Below, piece by piece: positions 1-10,191 of a stretch of 64,000 bases of DNA; the stretch's first letter is position 1; every line of letters begins with the position of its first letter. Under the pieces are notes generated by a model that was not told the origin of the DNA, made no database searches, and saw only the letters and a list, made by a program, of their open reading frames with translations. The DNA comes from Nannochloris sp. 'desiccata' (Eukaryota; Chlorophyta; Trebouxiophyceae; Chlorellales; Chlorellaceae). Made by a program: the position numbers and the translations under genes. The stretch is taken from assembly GCA_019044685.2 (NCBI GenBank), contig JAGTXX020000007.1:496001-560000 (forward strand). The letters are read 5' to 3'.

Positions 1-431
1 GCCATTGAACTCGCCGAAGGAAGAAGCCTGCGGAGAAAAACGTGGATAAAACGAGAGAGAATGAGTCAAGATGTCAACTTTTTTGAGCACATTGTGCTGC
101 CCACAAGCATTGAAACTATTCAACAATAGCATAAGTAGAATAGGGGGCTAGCAGGGCGGTGGAATTGCCCCAAGCTCAACATTGGGTGCTGGCTCCTGAA
201 CAGTGCTATGGGTAGAGATTGGGCTAAAACTGGTCAAAATAGCCAAGACCAGCCAATATCAGCCACAAAACTCAACATAAGCAAGTAATGGAGCCATGTT
301 TACCGCAATGTATGGTCCCTAACCCACAGATTCCACTGTAAATTGCCCACCTTGGCACCAGCGCGGCGGGGAGCAGAGACGCGCATGCCTCCCACCTTGG
401 TGGGGGCGTTCATAACGAGAGTGCCAGCCAT
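1..431 (-). CDS. 5' end of a possible plastid-targeted protein (partial)
   Basis: Two exons are visible. Exon 1 (431-351) encodes 27 residues beginning MAGTLVMNAP, rich in Ala, Arg, Ser and Val and lacking acidic residues. Exon 2 (27-1) continues ASSFGEFNG and runs off the window. The intron (350-28) has a GTGGGC donor and a TTTTTCTCCGCAG acceptor, and the frame is kept (phase 0). The composition of residues 1-27 fits a simple chloroplast transit peptide, with no hydrophobic signal-peptide core. A mitochondrial presequence is possible but less likely. Too little of the mature protein is present to name it. Confidence 0.5.
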
Positions 432-817
432 AGTGCTAATGCTGCCACAGTCTAAACTAGTCAGGAACAACAGAGGGCAAATGCGTCGGGGATGAGAGAC
501 TTTATAGTTAGCGCAATTTTTATCAATGTTCGCCAGGGTCGATTGAAAAAAATGGAATTACTATTAAAAATTGCATATCTATTACAGCCCTGTCTCTGCC
601 TGCCACCCTCTTCTAGCCACTGTAGAAAACCCAATTTACCTCACTATCTAACAAGACAGCAATCAATAGAAGCCACTGAGTCATCTACAAAAATACAGCT
701 CAAAATGAGACCTGCTCACGAAAATATCAAACTTTCTCTTTTTTGCCCGCTCTCTGCTTTTGAATTAGTCTCCCTTACTTTCACCCCCTTCCTGCTACAG
801 CACTACTACCACTCTTC
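432..817. other. Intergenic, 386 bp
   Basis: AT-rich spacer between the start of the left-edge gene and the stop of the D-lactate dehydrogenase gene, both on the minus strand. It should hold the promoter of the left gene and the 3' UTR of the dehydrogenase. I see no other gene in it. Confidence 0.5.
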
Positions 818-2417
818 TTAATAATGTTCTCTTTTACTAAATGCTCTTGGATCTGATCCTAATTTACCAGGATTCATTATATCCCCAGGGTCTAAAGAAA
901 GTTTTATTGCTCTCATTGCGTCTAATGCCGCGACACCGCCAAATTCTTCTTGTAAATGATGAAGCTTGCCATAGCCTACCCCATGCTCTCCTGTACACGT
1001 ACCCCCCATATCATGCGCTATATGCACCATTTCATCCACTGCAGCTTCAGCTTTAGCCATCTCTTCTTTGTTATTTGGATCTAAAACCAAGCAAAGATGA
1101 AAATTTGAGTCGCCCACATGGCCAACCAAAGGAGCTAGTAGCCCTTCTCGTTCAGCTATTCCCTGGCATTTGAGTACAGCATCTGTCAATTGAGATAATG
1201 GAACACAGAGATCTGTGGGGAATCCACGACAACCTGGCTTTAAAGCGATGCCAGCGTGATAAGCAGAGTGTCGAGCCGCCCACAATTTCTTCCGCTCTTC
1301 TACCGTGGACGCCCACTGAAAGCCAGAACCTCCCTGCTCTTGTACAATTAAAGAGGCAACCTGTGCAGCTTCTTGTGCTGTAGATTCACTCCCATGAAAC
1401 TCAAAGAACAATGTAGGAGCAGGTGTTAGGTCTGTTTTTGAGAATTTATTCACGGCCGTGATAGCAACTTGATCCAGCAGCTCTATCCTAGCTACTATGT
1501 TACCACATTGCATGACCTCTACAGCAGCATCTACCGCTGCTTTTAAACTAGGAAATGAACAAACAGCTGCAGTTGCAGCTTCAGGCTGTGGGTGTAGTTG
1601 CAATGCAACTTCTGTTATTATGCCCAAGGTGCCCTCGCTGCCGACAAAGAGAGCAGTCAAATCATAGCCTGCTGAAGACTTTCTAACTGGTCTACCTGTT
1701 TGGATTACTTCTCCATTGGCTAATACGACGGTCAACGCTTTCACGTTGTCCCTCATGGTACCATATCGTACTGCTGTAGTACCGCTAGCACGGGTAGCGG
1801 TCATGCCACCCAATGTAGCATTAGCTCCAGGATCTACAGAGAAGAATAAACCTGTATCGCGGAGATGCAAGTTAAGTTGTTCACGGGTCACCCCTGCTTG
1901 CACTCTACACGTCATGTCTGTCGTCTTAACTTCTAGGATTGATGTCATGTGCCGACTTAAATCTAGACAGACACCCCCACGAATGGCCGCGATATGGCCT
2001 TCTAGAGACGTTCCAGCACCAAATGGAACGATGGGGACGTGATTTGCAGAGCAGATTTTGACTATTGAAGCGATTTCCTCAGTGGAGCGGGGAAAGATGA
2101 CCGCCTGTGGCGGGGAATCAGGGTGGTACGATTCATCTCTGCCATGAGTTTCTAGTACAGCAGAAGATGTGCTCATTCTATCGTCGCCGATCAATGCTCT
2201 CAAGTCAGCCTGAAAAAATGGAGATTTTTAAAAAGTTCGAAAAGAAGAGATCACAATTTTGAAATAAATCTTTGGGTTCCAAATAAATGCGAGAGATTTG
2301 ACAGCCAGAGACCGCGTTACACAGGTAGTTATATACCTCTACTGCAGGCTGTAGTTGGCTGAAGCGCCTAGAGAACTGCTTGTTAATGGCTTTTCGTTGC
2401 ACTAAAGATTTCAGCAT
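818..2417 (-). CDS. LDHD: FAD-linked D-lactate dehydrogenase, mitochondrial
   Basis: Exons 2417-2337 and 2209-818 give 490 residues. Exon 1 encodes [20 protein letters not shown], a basic amphipathic mitochondrial presequence. An in-frame Met at 2441 is an alternative start. The phase-0 junction restores the family N-terminus ahead of HGRDES. The FAD-binding type-4 fold shows [11 protein letters not shown], the [11 protein letters not shown] loop, RYGTMRDN and [11 protein letters not shown]. The C-terminal FAD-linked oxidase cap holds the metal/substrate motif HVGDSNFH and ends with GEHGVGYGK and [10 protein letters not shown]. Members oxidise D-lactate (some glycolate) to pyruvate and pass electrons to the respiratory chain, often to clear D-lactate from methylglyoxal detoxification. 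Glycolate dehydrogenase is a related alternative. Length matches eukaryotic LDHD. Confidence 0.9.
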
Positions 2418-3201
2418 CTGGCCTCTTTCGATCAGGCACAAGGCCCAGGGATGTTTAGTCGCCCTCTATTAGAATTCCTTTGACTATCAATGTTTTATAC
2501 ATAAAATAAAATGAGAGAACGGAACGTGTGCTTAGAGAAAAGGGGGTAGTTGGCTGGTCTGTCTCTTTTTCCACTGTCGGCGGCGTGCCATAGTTGGAGA
2601 ATTAAAGCAGCCTGAAGGAAATTTAAATTTAATTTTATAGCAGCAATAACATTGGGCATCCAAGAGTGATAGTATGGACTCCTTTTCAATCATGCTGTAA
2701 CCAGGCATTTCGTAGTTTTCTACAAAGTAAGGCAGTTAATAAAAAGAGGCGGGCGGGCGAGGGTCGATGGACTCTACAGCCGTTTAAGAATCGCTACCAC
2801 CACGCTGGCTTGCTATACTACTCCAGTACTTTGTCATTGATCTCCTGGAGCCTTCTGAAGTAATTCCATAGCACAAGTTGCTTCGAAATTAATTTCAATT
2901 TTTGTAGAGATATTTCAATTTTTGGCGAAGCCCCTCTTGAGAGCTCCGGGGACTAGTGGCCTGTGCCGCAAGGTGAAAATAAAGGCTCGAGGCCTTCCCA
3001 AGCTGTGCCTCTTTCTCTGGGCAAAGCATTGAAGCAGCCCTTTGTAATCCTTTAGAGGTGAGACCATCAGAAGGCCTCAGCGAGAACCCAGCCGCCTGGA
3101 ATTTGTGTTGGGCACACATATGAAATTCGAGATGCCACAGCTTGAACAAGGCCTTTTGAATTAAAAAAGTTCTTATTTATTTGCAGGGGAGCGAAAATAA
3201 A
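2418..3201. promoter_or_regulatory. Divergent spacer between LDHD and RPL5
   Basis: This 784-bp spacer separates head-to-head genes. Close to the RPL5 ATG there is a good 3' splice site (TTATTTGCAG ending at 3186), so RPL5 may have a 5'-UTR intron whose donor I could not place. No convincing coding exon is seen. Confidence 0.45.
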
Positions 3202-4704
3202 ATGGTGGCCGCTGCCGTTACTAAGAACAGTGCCTAGTGAGTATTATTTCTGCATTTTGAGTAGATGAACACATAAGCTTACTACTTTTGATATTGATAC
3301 TAATACCTTACTCCTTTTTTTTCTTGCAGTTTCTCTAGGTTCCAGGTTAGTGCATTGTTCAAGCGTGGGATCGCTCTGGGAGTATTTGATGAGGGCAAAG
3401 AGAGCACTGGCAGCCGCAGCTTATGATGGAGGAGACAGCACTCCCATCGGGCAAATGCGATGTGGGAAATTTTGAAATGATACTTGATGATGAGTACATG
3501 CACTGAGAAGGCGGCTTGGAGGCAGTTTCGGACAAAAGAGCCAGAGGCAGACAACTTTAAATCTTCTTCTTCTGGCTTTTTTTCCTGTGGAAGCAGAGCA
3601 CTGAGCATTAAGTAGAGCTTAAAATGATTGCCTACATATTGCAACATATGATGCTCTTTTGCTGGGCGCCGCCAAGCCTTTCTCGACCTCTACCTTTATG
3701 ATCACTTCAACTCTCACAGAGCATCCATTCCCAGCAGAAGAAATCTTAATAGCAGCCAGAGAAAGATAAAGACAGAGCAGCATATTTAGGGACGTACTAA
3801 TCAGCTAAAGAGAATGAATCAACATTTCTAACCTCTTTTTTCCTATATATTTCTCTAATTCTCTCTACAGGTCAAGTACCGCCGTCGTCGTGCTGGAAAG
3901 ACTGACTACCGTGCTCGCCTGAGGTTGACCACCCAGGACAAGAACAAGTACAACACCCCCAAGTACCGCTTCGTCGTCCGCTTCACCAACCGTGATGTAG
4001 TATGCCAAATCGCTTACGCTACCATGGCCGGTGATGTCATTGTTGCTGCCGCCTATGCCCACGAGCTTCCCCGCTACGGACTCAAGGCTGGCCTCACCAA
4101 CTACGGCGCTGCCTACGCAACTGGTCTCCTCCTTGCCCGTCGTGTTCTTCAAAAATTCGGTCTTGATAAGATCTATGAGGGTAACACCGAGGACGTTGGT
4201 GAAGATTACAATGTAGATGCCGCTGATGAGGGCCCTCGCCCCTTCATGGCTTTACTCGATACTGGCTTGAAGCGTACTTCCACCGGTTCCAAGGTCTTTG
4301 CCGCTCTCAAGGGTGCCCTTGACGGTGGTCTTGATGTCCCCCATAATGAAAAGCGTTTTGTTGGCTATGACAGAGATACCAAGGAATTCGATGCTGAGAC
4401 CCTCCGTAAGTACATCTATGGAGGCCATGTTGCTGAATACATGGAGGAAATGATGGAAGAAGACCCTGAAAAGTATCAGGTCCATTTTGCTGAGTATCTC
4501 AAGGCTGGAATTGAGCCTGAGGACATGGAGGATATGTACACTGCTGTCCATGAAGCCATCCGGGCCGACCCCTCTGCTGAAAAGAAGGAACGTACCAAGC
4601 CTACTGGTGAATCTAAAAAATGGCATGCAGTGAAGCTTACTTATGAACAGCGCAAGGAGAACCTTAAGGCAAAACTTGCTGAGCTCATGGCCTCTGACGA
4701 GTAA
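3202..4704 (+). CDS. RPL5: 60S ribosomal protein L5 (uL18)
   Basis: Three exons, 3202-3236, 3330-3345 (only 16 nt) and 3871-4704, encode 294 residues. The first two exons splice to [17 protein letters not shown] and join [16 protein letters not shown], the canonical eukaryotic L5 start. The body carries [56 protein letters not shown] and [15 protein letters not shown]5 binds 5S rRNA with L11 and joins the large subunit as the 5S RNP. The C-terminal basic segment typical of the family is present. Intron 2 is 525 bp and contains C/D-box-like motifs (see findings). Codon use is C-ending and strongly biased, as expected for high expression. Confidence 0.97.
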
Positions 4705-5482
4705 AAAACAGAAATTTGTGTTTTTTGTTTTTCTTTTCGGAAAAGATGGTTTTCAGTTCTCTTGTATGTTTTGTTTTGTAATGTTTTCTAGAGTTTCTGC
4801 GCGCTTTTGCAAAGGTTTGCGTCTTGGGCCTTGATGATACTAGGTAAAAAAGAATCGTGGGTGTGTTGGTGCTGTGTGCTGCAAGCTTCGGCATGCTCTA
4901 TTTTTCATTTAAAAAAAAAATCTAAAAAAAATCTGTAGATTCCTTTTATATGAATGAAACAGTTTGCATTTATGAATACATACATTATATTCTGTAATGC
5001 AGCTTGCAGCCAAAGGAAGATAACTAGAGGCAGGTTTTATTACAGAAAAAAGCAAAAAAAAATGCTTGGCTACAAATGTCAATAGCCCAACCAGGCGGGG
5101 GGGGGGGGGGGGGGGGGGGGGGGGACAATATATATCTTTAGAAAGAAATGTTAAAAACAGAAGGGAGAGAGACGTCTACTTGCAGGGCTACTTTAAGAAA
5201 CATCAGAGAGAGGTGTCGTCTTTTGATTATTTTCTCTCTGTGTGTGTGTTTTCAGTCAGCAGCCAGCAAGAAAACTACGAATGTGCAATTTCCTCTTCAA
5301 TAGAGAAATGCAGTAGTAATTTTAAATGATTGCTTTCGGTTGGTGGCGTCATAAGTTCTCAAATGAACCCAGCAAGCAGCTTCCTCTCTTACCCCATATA
5401 TATTTAGATTCCCATCTCTCTTTGATGGAAAAAAAAAAAAAAACGTCGTTAAGTATTCTTTGATTTTGTCAATACTTCAATA
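4705..5482. other. Intergenic, 778 bp, between converging RPL5 and Rdx-like genes
   Basis: Holds the 3' flanks of two convergent genes, T- and A-rich runs and a 28-nt G homopolymer annotated separately. No gene recognised. Confidence 0.5.
5097..5124 (+). repeat. G28 homopolymer
   Basis: Twenty-eight consecutive G residues preceded by CCAGGC. Either a true mononucleotide tract, which could form stacked quadruplexes, or a length artefact of assembly. Confidence 0.9.
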
Positions 5483-5722
5483 CTAAGAAGCAGGGCGAAC
5501 TCCAGCTTGACTCAAGCTCCCTATTAAATTATCATTTGAAGGTACATCTACACCATCAGACTCTCTCTTAAATATCTCTGTTCCATCTTCTAAGAATATT
5601 AAGAAAGCCCCGGGCCGGTCTTCTACCTCGATGCCGTCCACTATTATCCCTGGAAATGCATCCTCTATAGCATCTGCTGCATCGATAAAACGGTCAACCT
5701 CAGCCGAATCATATTCTACCAT
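5483..5722 (-). CDS. Small Rdx (SelW/SelT/SelH-like) fold protein without CxxC
   Basis: A 79-residue frame. The layout matches the thioredoxin-like Rdx family: beta1 MVEY, helix DRFIDAADAIEDAFPG, beta2 IIVDGIEVE, then RPGAFLIFLEDGTEIFKR followed by a C-terminal helix. Family members (selenoprotein W, MIEN1) carry CxxC or CxxU directly after beta1. Here that position reads DSAE, so no redox pair is visible. A good acceptor (ACTTCTCCAG) lies just before ATTATG, so the Met may be internal and an upstream exon may exist. A candidate upstream exon near 5838-5924 would carry an in-frame TGA. Fold assignment is moderate and function unknown. Confidence 0.5.
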   Translation of the reverse strand: MVEYDSAEVDRFIDAADAIEDAFPGIIVDGIEVEDRPGAFLIFLEDGTEIFKRESDGVDVPSNDNLIGSLSQAGVRPAS

Positions 5723-6479
5723 AATCTGGAGAAGTATTGGGGAAGTTTGGATTGTTAGGTAAATTTAATTTATAAAACTGAAAAAAGATTTTTTGGCTGG
5801 CTCTAGTGGCGGAGATTGTTTTGTTTTGAAAGTCCAAGTACCTTTGTAGGTGGAGGACGATCCAGCCCTGATTTTCATGCAAATTGTCGTAATGTATTTA
5901 AAAATGGCGATACTGGCATAGCTGCAAAAATTTGAAATTTAGGAAGAATAGTAGTTTGGGTAATGTTGGAAAGAGAGTGAGCGTCGGAGGATTTGAAGTT
6001 GTTCAGGCGGAAAGACGTGATTGGTGGGATTGCCCTAGCGTACCCTTTGCCACATTAAAAGAACGAGTGGCAAGCATCTGGGGTTCAAGCGCCGTGGATC
6101 GGCCAGTAGCTCTCGAGCTTTGTTCTGTCATCCATGCAGCGCATCGCGCCAAAGCAAGGGCGCTCCTGCGCATCGTTGCTTGAAAAGTTATTCAACCTTA
6201 AATACTTTATTCATGATCGTGAAATTGAAGGCGGCGACGGTTTTAAAGAAGAGAATCTTAAAAAAGAAAATATTCACCGCCCGAGGCCTTGCACAAGCTC
6301 AAATATTCAGCCATAAGAACCTGATGCGCTGCAGGCAAAAATGGAATTTAGAGTCAGAATAGCTCCAGTGAGACGAATCAAAAAGATACCGGAGGGCAAC
6401 GATCTAATCCACTGATCTACGCGGCCATGTAAACTATTCCACAGCATGAATTTTGAGGAGAATCCATAACATAGTGTCC
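5723..6479. other. Gene-poor spacer with one unassigned frame
   Basis: An open frame without an ATG (about 5902-6183, plus strand) ends in a segment containing RRDWWDCPSVPFATLKERV. It could be a coding exon or a decayed element. I do not recognise it. The rest shows nothing convincing. Confidence 0.25.
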
Positions 6480-6507
6480 TAGCTACGATGTTGTAACGCC
6501 GACCGCG

Positions 6508-6524
6508 CACGGATTCGAACCGTG
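6508..6524 (-). other. Isolated tRNA-like T arm
   Basis: On the minus strand CACGG-TTCGAAT-CCGTG is a perfect 5-bp T stem with a consensus T loop, preceded by AGGTC like a variable loop. The seven bases that should form the 3' acceptor strand (CGCGGTC) have no partner upstream and the anticodon arm pairs poorly. It is more likely a tRNA relic or the head of a SINE than a functional tRNA. Confidence 0.35.
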
Positions 6525-7081
6525 GACCTTTGCCTAAACACTCCAATTGTTGAAAATGAAACGCCAATGACCGTTTTCGAATCCAACAGTATTCTCCAAA
6601 CGTAAAAATTTTCTGACGAGCCGCAAAAAATCCAGGTCCTGGTGATGACTTTAAACTCCCTGGTTCGAGTCTCGATTACCCTAGCAGGCGTGGGGTTTTT
6701 CATCGGTTCGCCCGGTTTTACCTCGTAGATTTGCTGTCGGACTCTATCGAATTATAGCCGAAATACTAGCTATTGGCGAGGTCTACGGTCTGAGATTGTG
6801 GCTCTCTGGTGGTAGTTTTCTTGACCATGTGGCAGTTATTGCGTCTCACAGGCACAAGAAAATTAGGTTGTTCTTGGATTTGTAAGGCCTCTCCAAGTTA
6901 CAAGGGGGGTTCAGGCCTCCGACCCCCGGGCCCGTGCTTTGCATTCCGTTTCTGTTCTTCTTGTCTGTTTCTTGTCCTTGATAATTAATTGTCTTGAAGT
7001 ACTCCGGACGCAGCCAGCTGGCTGTGAATGGCTATGTAACCACTAATCAATCAATCAATCAAAAAATCCAATTCTAGCTAT

Positions 7082-7130
7082 TTTGAGAGGGAACCAATTA
7101 ACTCCTTTTGTTAATTGGCTCCCTCTCAAA
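7082..7130. repeat. Near-perfect 21-bp inverted repeat with 7-nt loop
   Basis: Arms 7082-7102 (TTTGAGAGGG..AATTAAC) and 7110-7130 pair with a single mismatch around the loop TCCTTTT. It lies directly after the (AATC)n tail of one retroelement fragment. It could be a small hairpin transposon or a structured RNA. Confidence 0.75.
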
Positions 7131-8466
7131 GTGCTGGGTTTATACATCAAAGGTGTTCTGCGAAAAAAATACTTTTTTCGTTAGCATTTTTTGATCGACA
7201 AACTAAAACTCTCCCGTGCGTGCTTTCGCCGTCAGCGGGGGATGTATATTATAGCTCTAATTATATTGGAGCTATTTGAGGCCGCGCGGTCTCTAATAAC
7301 GCGGTATTTGAGGATTTATTTTCTCAACTAACCGACAATTTAACAACACTTCAGAAATCAACCTCTGCACGTTGTTTCACAGATCGAAGATAGATGGAGA
7401 GCCTCATAACTCATCTCTATATTCGAGCTTCTTCAGCCCAGGGGTCCGCTGGACTCCATCACGCTGACTTTTTAACCCCCATATTCGGGTGCTCGTCATC
7501 GAGCCCCGACGCTGCCACCCACTGGGAGGCAGGATTTCTACCATCAATAATATTTTATTGATCAAGCTGTCTCAACAAAACAACGCAGGGAAACCTCGTT
7601 CCTTAATTGAGTAGTGATGAGAGGTCCAACATCATTCCCTTGCACGTGGTTGGTGGCGTTTTGCATATTCACCGTCGTATGCCGTGGATTGGTGGTGGGC
7701 AGCTTTTTCTCTACTCTTTCAATACTCGCGCAGAGATTTCTGCACGACCTGGTTTTACTTGACTGATTTATCACCAATAAAAAGCCCTTTTTTATGTATG
7801 GTGCTTCTTACCATACCTCCCAGTGGCGTTTCTGAAACGCCGCTCTTTTCATTCAGACCCTGAAAAATGGATCTGGATCCTTTCCAGTGAAGAATTCATT
7901 CTTTGCCCAACATTTTTTATGTTGTCTTGATGAATCAGGGTAAGATCCTCAATCAGGGCCGCCCTTTTTCCAACACCGCCGCAAGGTGGAGTTTTTTTTC
8001 TTTTGGTATGAGGAGCAGTTGTAGGTGTGTTCTGCTATAGCGGATGCTGAGGGTTTGGTGGCAGTTATTGCGTCTCACCGATCTGAGGTGTTGCAGCTGT
8101 AGCAAAGCACTCTATTCGTGGCTGCTACTCTACTTCTTTTTTGAAAATCAACTACTTTCTTTTTTGTTATTGGACTTTCAGTCCTGGCCTGTGCTTCGGC
8201 ATTCTGAGCATCTTATACCCGGCCTCCACCTCGTGTGGGTGTATTGCATTTGATTTTGCTTTACAATACTTGTATTTCATTTGAATTGCTCTAAACAGCA
8301 CCAGGTTGAGAACCTTTAAGATGTTTGTTAGACGCCGCCAGCTGGCGGTGCATGGCTATGTAACTAACAGTAAGTAAGTAACCGCGGCCTACTTCAAGCT
8401 AAGCAATGTGGCTGTGGCCTTGCTGTTGGCCCTACACGCATCCATCTCTATCACCAGTGTGCTATC

Positions 8467-8700
8467 GTGCAGCCAGCTTGGCAAGCTGTGCAAAGTCAAC
8501 TCAATGGTGATTACACCATTCCGGCGGCCGGGCTGTTGCAGCGTCGCCACATCTGGATGGGTGTGAAGCCTCACCCTCGCCTCCACCAAGGCATCTGGGA
8601 TATTGTAGCTATCCATTTAATTGTTGCCTTTGACAAAGGTCGCAAAAATTGGTTTGATCGCACGCTTCAACTTCAGCGAGATGCTGCTACTTCCTCTTGA
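8467..8700 (+). pseudogene. Retroelement ORF C-terminal fragment
   Basis: An open frame ending HQGIWDIVAIHLIVAFDKGR and KNWFDRTLQLQRDA. A related but frameshifted segment occurs near 9420-9500, which supports a repeated element rather than a host gene. No catalytic motif is visible. Downstream follows a GACGGCGGCAACTCAC 3' module. Confidence 0.4.
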
Positions 8701-9062
8701 GGTCGCGGCACAGGCAGAGGCAGAGGTTGATAGTATCTGAATAAAGCTCTTTTATATGTCTTGTTTTCTCCTTTCCTCTCCATGGTCATTCTCTATATGC
8801 TATCTTTTTCTATAGGCTACATTTTTGGTCCATTGCAGTTGTCTTTCTAGACGGCGGCAACTCACAGGCGGTGTGGGTCGGACTTCATGTAATTAACTAA
8901 ACGGAAAACGAAGCGGCCTCAATTCTTGTCTTTTTTTTACTTTTTATACAATCCCATGTTATAGGGAAGCCTGCGAGTCACTTGACTCTCTCACCAGGGC
9001 GGTGGGACTGGGCCACATGTAAGATCCTCAATCAAGCGGCGGCAGCAAAAGTTCTTTGGCTT

Positions 9063-9414
9063 ATAGTATCGATGTGCACTTCCCTTTCTTCTCCTTGTTT
9101 TCCATCCTTCTTTTCTCATTCTGATGCTGCTCTCTCTTTATCTATACATTTCTGGTCCATTGACGTTGTCTCGTTGACGGCGGCAGCTCACCGGTGAGGT
9201 GGGTCGGGCTATATGTAAAAATCTCAGCTCAGCTCAGCAAAAAATAGTATCGATGTGCAGTTCCCTTTCTTCTCCTTGTTTTCCATCCCTCTGTTCCCGT
9301 TTTGATGCTGCTCTCTCTTTAACTATACATTTCTGATCCATTAACGTTGTCTCCTTGACGGCGGCAGCTCACCAGTGAGGTGGGTCGGGCTATATGTAAA
9401 AATCTCAGCTCAGC
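9063..9414 (+). repeat. Tandem duplication, 181-bp period, two copies
   Basis: ATAGTATCGATGTGCA starts both copies (9063 and 9244). Each runs through CCCTTTCTTCTCCTTGTTTT and GATGCTGCTCTCTCTTT to the module GACGGCGGCAGCTCACC and ends in CTCAGCTCAGC. The copies differ by scattered substitutions. They look like the 3' end of the local retroelement duplicated head to tail. Confidence 0.8.
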
Positions 9415-9772
9415 ATTGCACAAAAAGTATCTGGGATATTGTAGTGGTATTTTAATTACAGCGTTTGACTCTGCTCGAAGAATTTGGACTGATCGTGCTC
9501 TTAAAGCACAACAACAGCGGCAACAGCCATGGGAGGTCGTCGAGAGCTGCTGGCTCAAGGCACAGACCGCCAATCCCCCTGGGCCTGAAATGATTGCAAC
9601 TGTTAGTGACGTTGCTTTAATGAGTTCTGGGGTGATCTGGCAGACTTTATTGCCATTAAAACCCTTCCCTCTCAGTGGCTCTCTGACGTGCCACTGGACC
9701 ACCCCTTCTTTCACCCAAATCCTGAAAAACGGACTTGGGTTCTTTCTCGTCAAGAATAAACTTTCCTCTTAA
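9380..9772 (+). pseudogene. Retroelement-derived open frame
   Basis: A 130-codon frame starting inside the second tandem copy. Its early part matches the 8600-8690 segment only after a frame change, so it is probably a chance open frame over a decayed element. The Met is not conserved. No host family recognised. Confidence 0.3.
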
Positions 9773-10191
9773 TGGATTAATTTATAAACAATTGAAATAT
9801 CCTATTGATAGATAATCATATTATCTGTAACTGTCTTTCACCTTTACTGAGGTTTGATGTGGGTCTCTACCTAAGTCTCGCTACCGTCTTGCAAGTTGGT
9901 TGGTGGCGTTTTGCTATTCTCTTATGTACACCGCCGGTTGCTTCAGTTCTGGGTTTATTGACCTATACTTTACACTCTTGTCGTTTATTTTACTCTTTAT
10001 ACATCCCCATGTTACTGGGAAGCCCGTGACTGGGAAAGTCATCGACTTGGTCAACACAGTCAATCATTGAATAAAGTGCAAATTTCGGCTGAATTCTAGG
10101 CAAAGTTTCGAGGCGATGATATAGAAAGATGAAGTTGGAGGGCCTTGAGTGAGTTAAATGGAGTATTATAGAGTGTGATAAATTTATAGTG

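Larger units (their letters stand above)
6480..10080. mobile_element. Nest of decayed LINE-like (non-LTR) retroelement fragments
   Basis: Several separated segments resemble each other. A 22-nt block GGCAGTTATTGCGTCTCAC recurs near 6831 and 8061. A 3'-end module CAGCTGGC..GTG.ATGGCTATGTAAC recurs near 7013 and 8339 and is followed by (AATC)n or (AAGT)n tails. Another module, GACGGCGGCA(G/A)CTCAC, recurs near 8853, 9177 and 9357, followed by GTGGGTCGG and ATGTAA. Frames around 8467-8700 and 9380-9560 share a diverged IWDIV..FD..R..W.DR block, but the second is frameshifted. Short tandem-repeat tails after a conserved 3' hairpin are typical of non-LTR retrotransposons. No intact reverse transcriptase is seen. 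Confidence 0.5.

Noticed and set aside
6490..6600. tRNA gene on the minus strand
   Set aside because: Only the T arm is convincing. No 5' acceptor partner for CGCGGTC within about 200 nt and a poorly paired anticodon stem.
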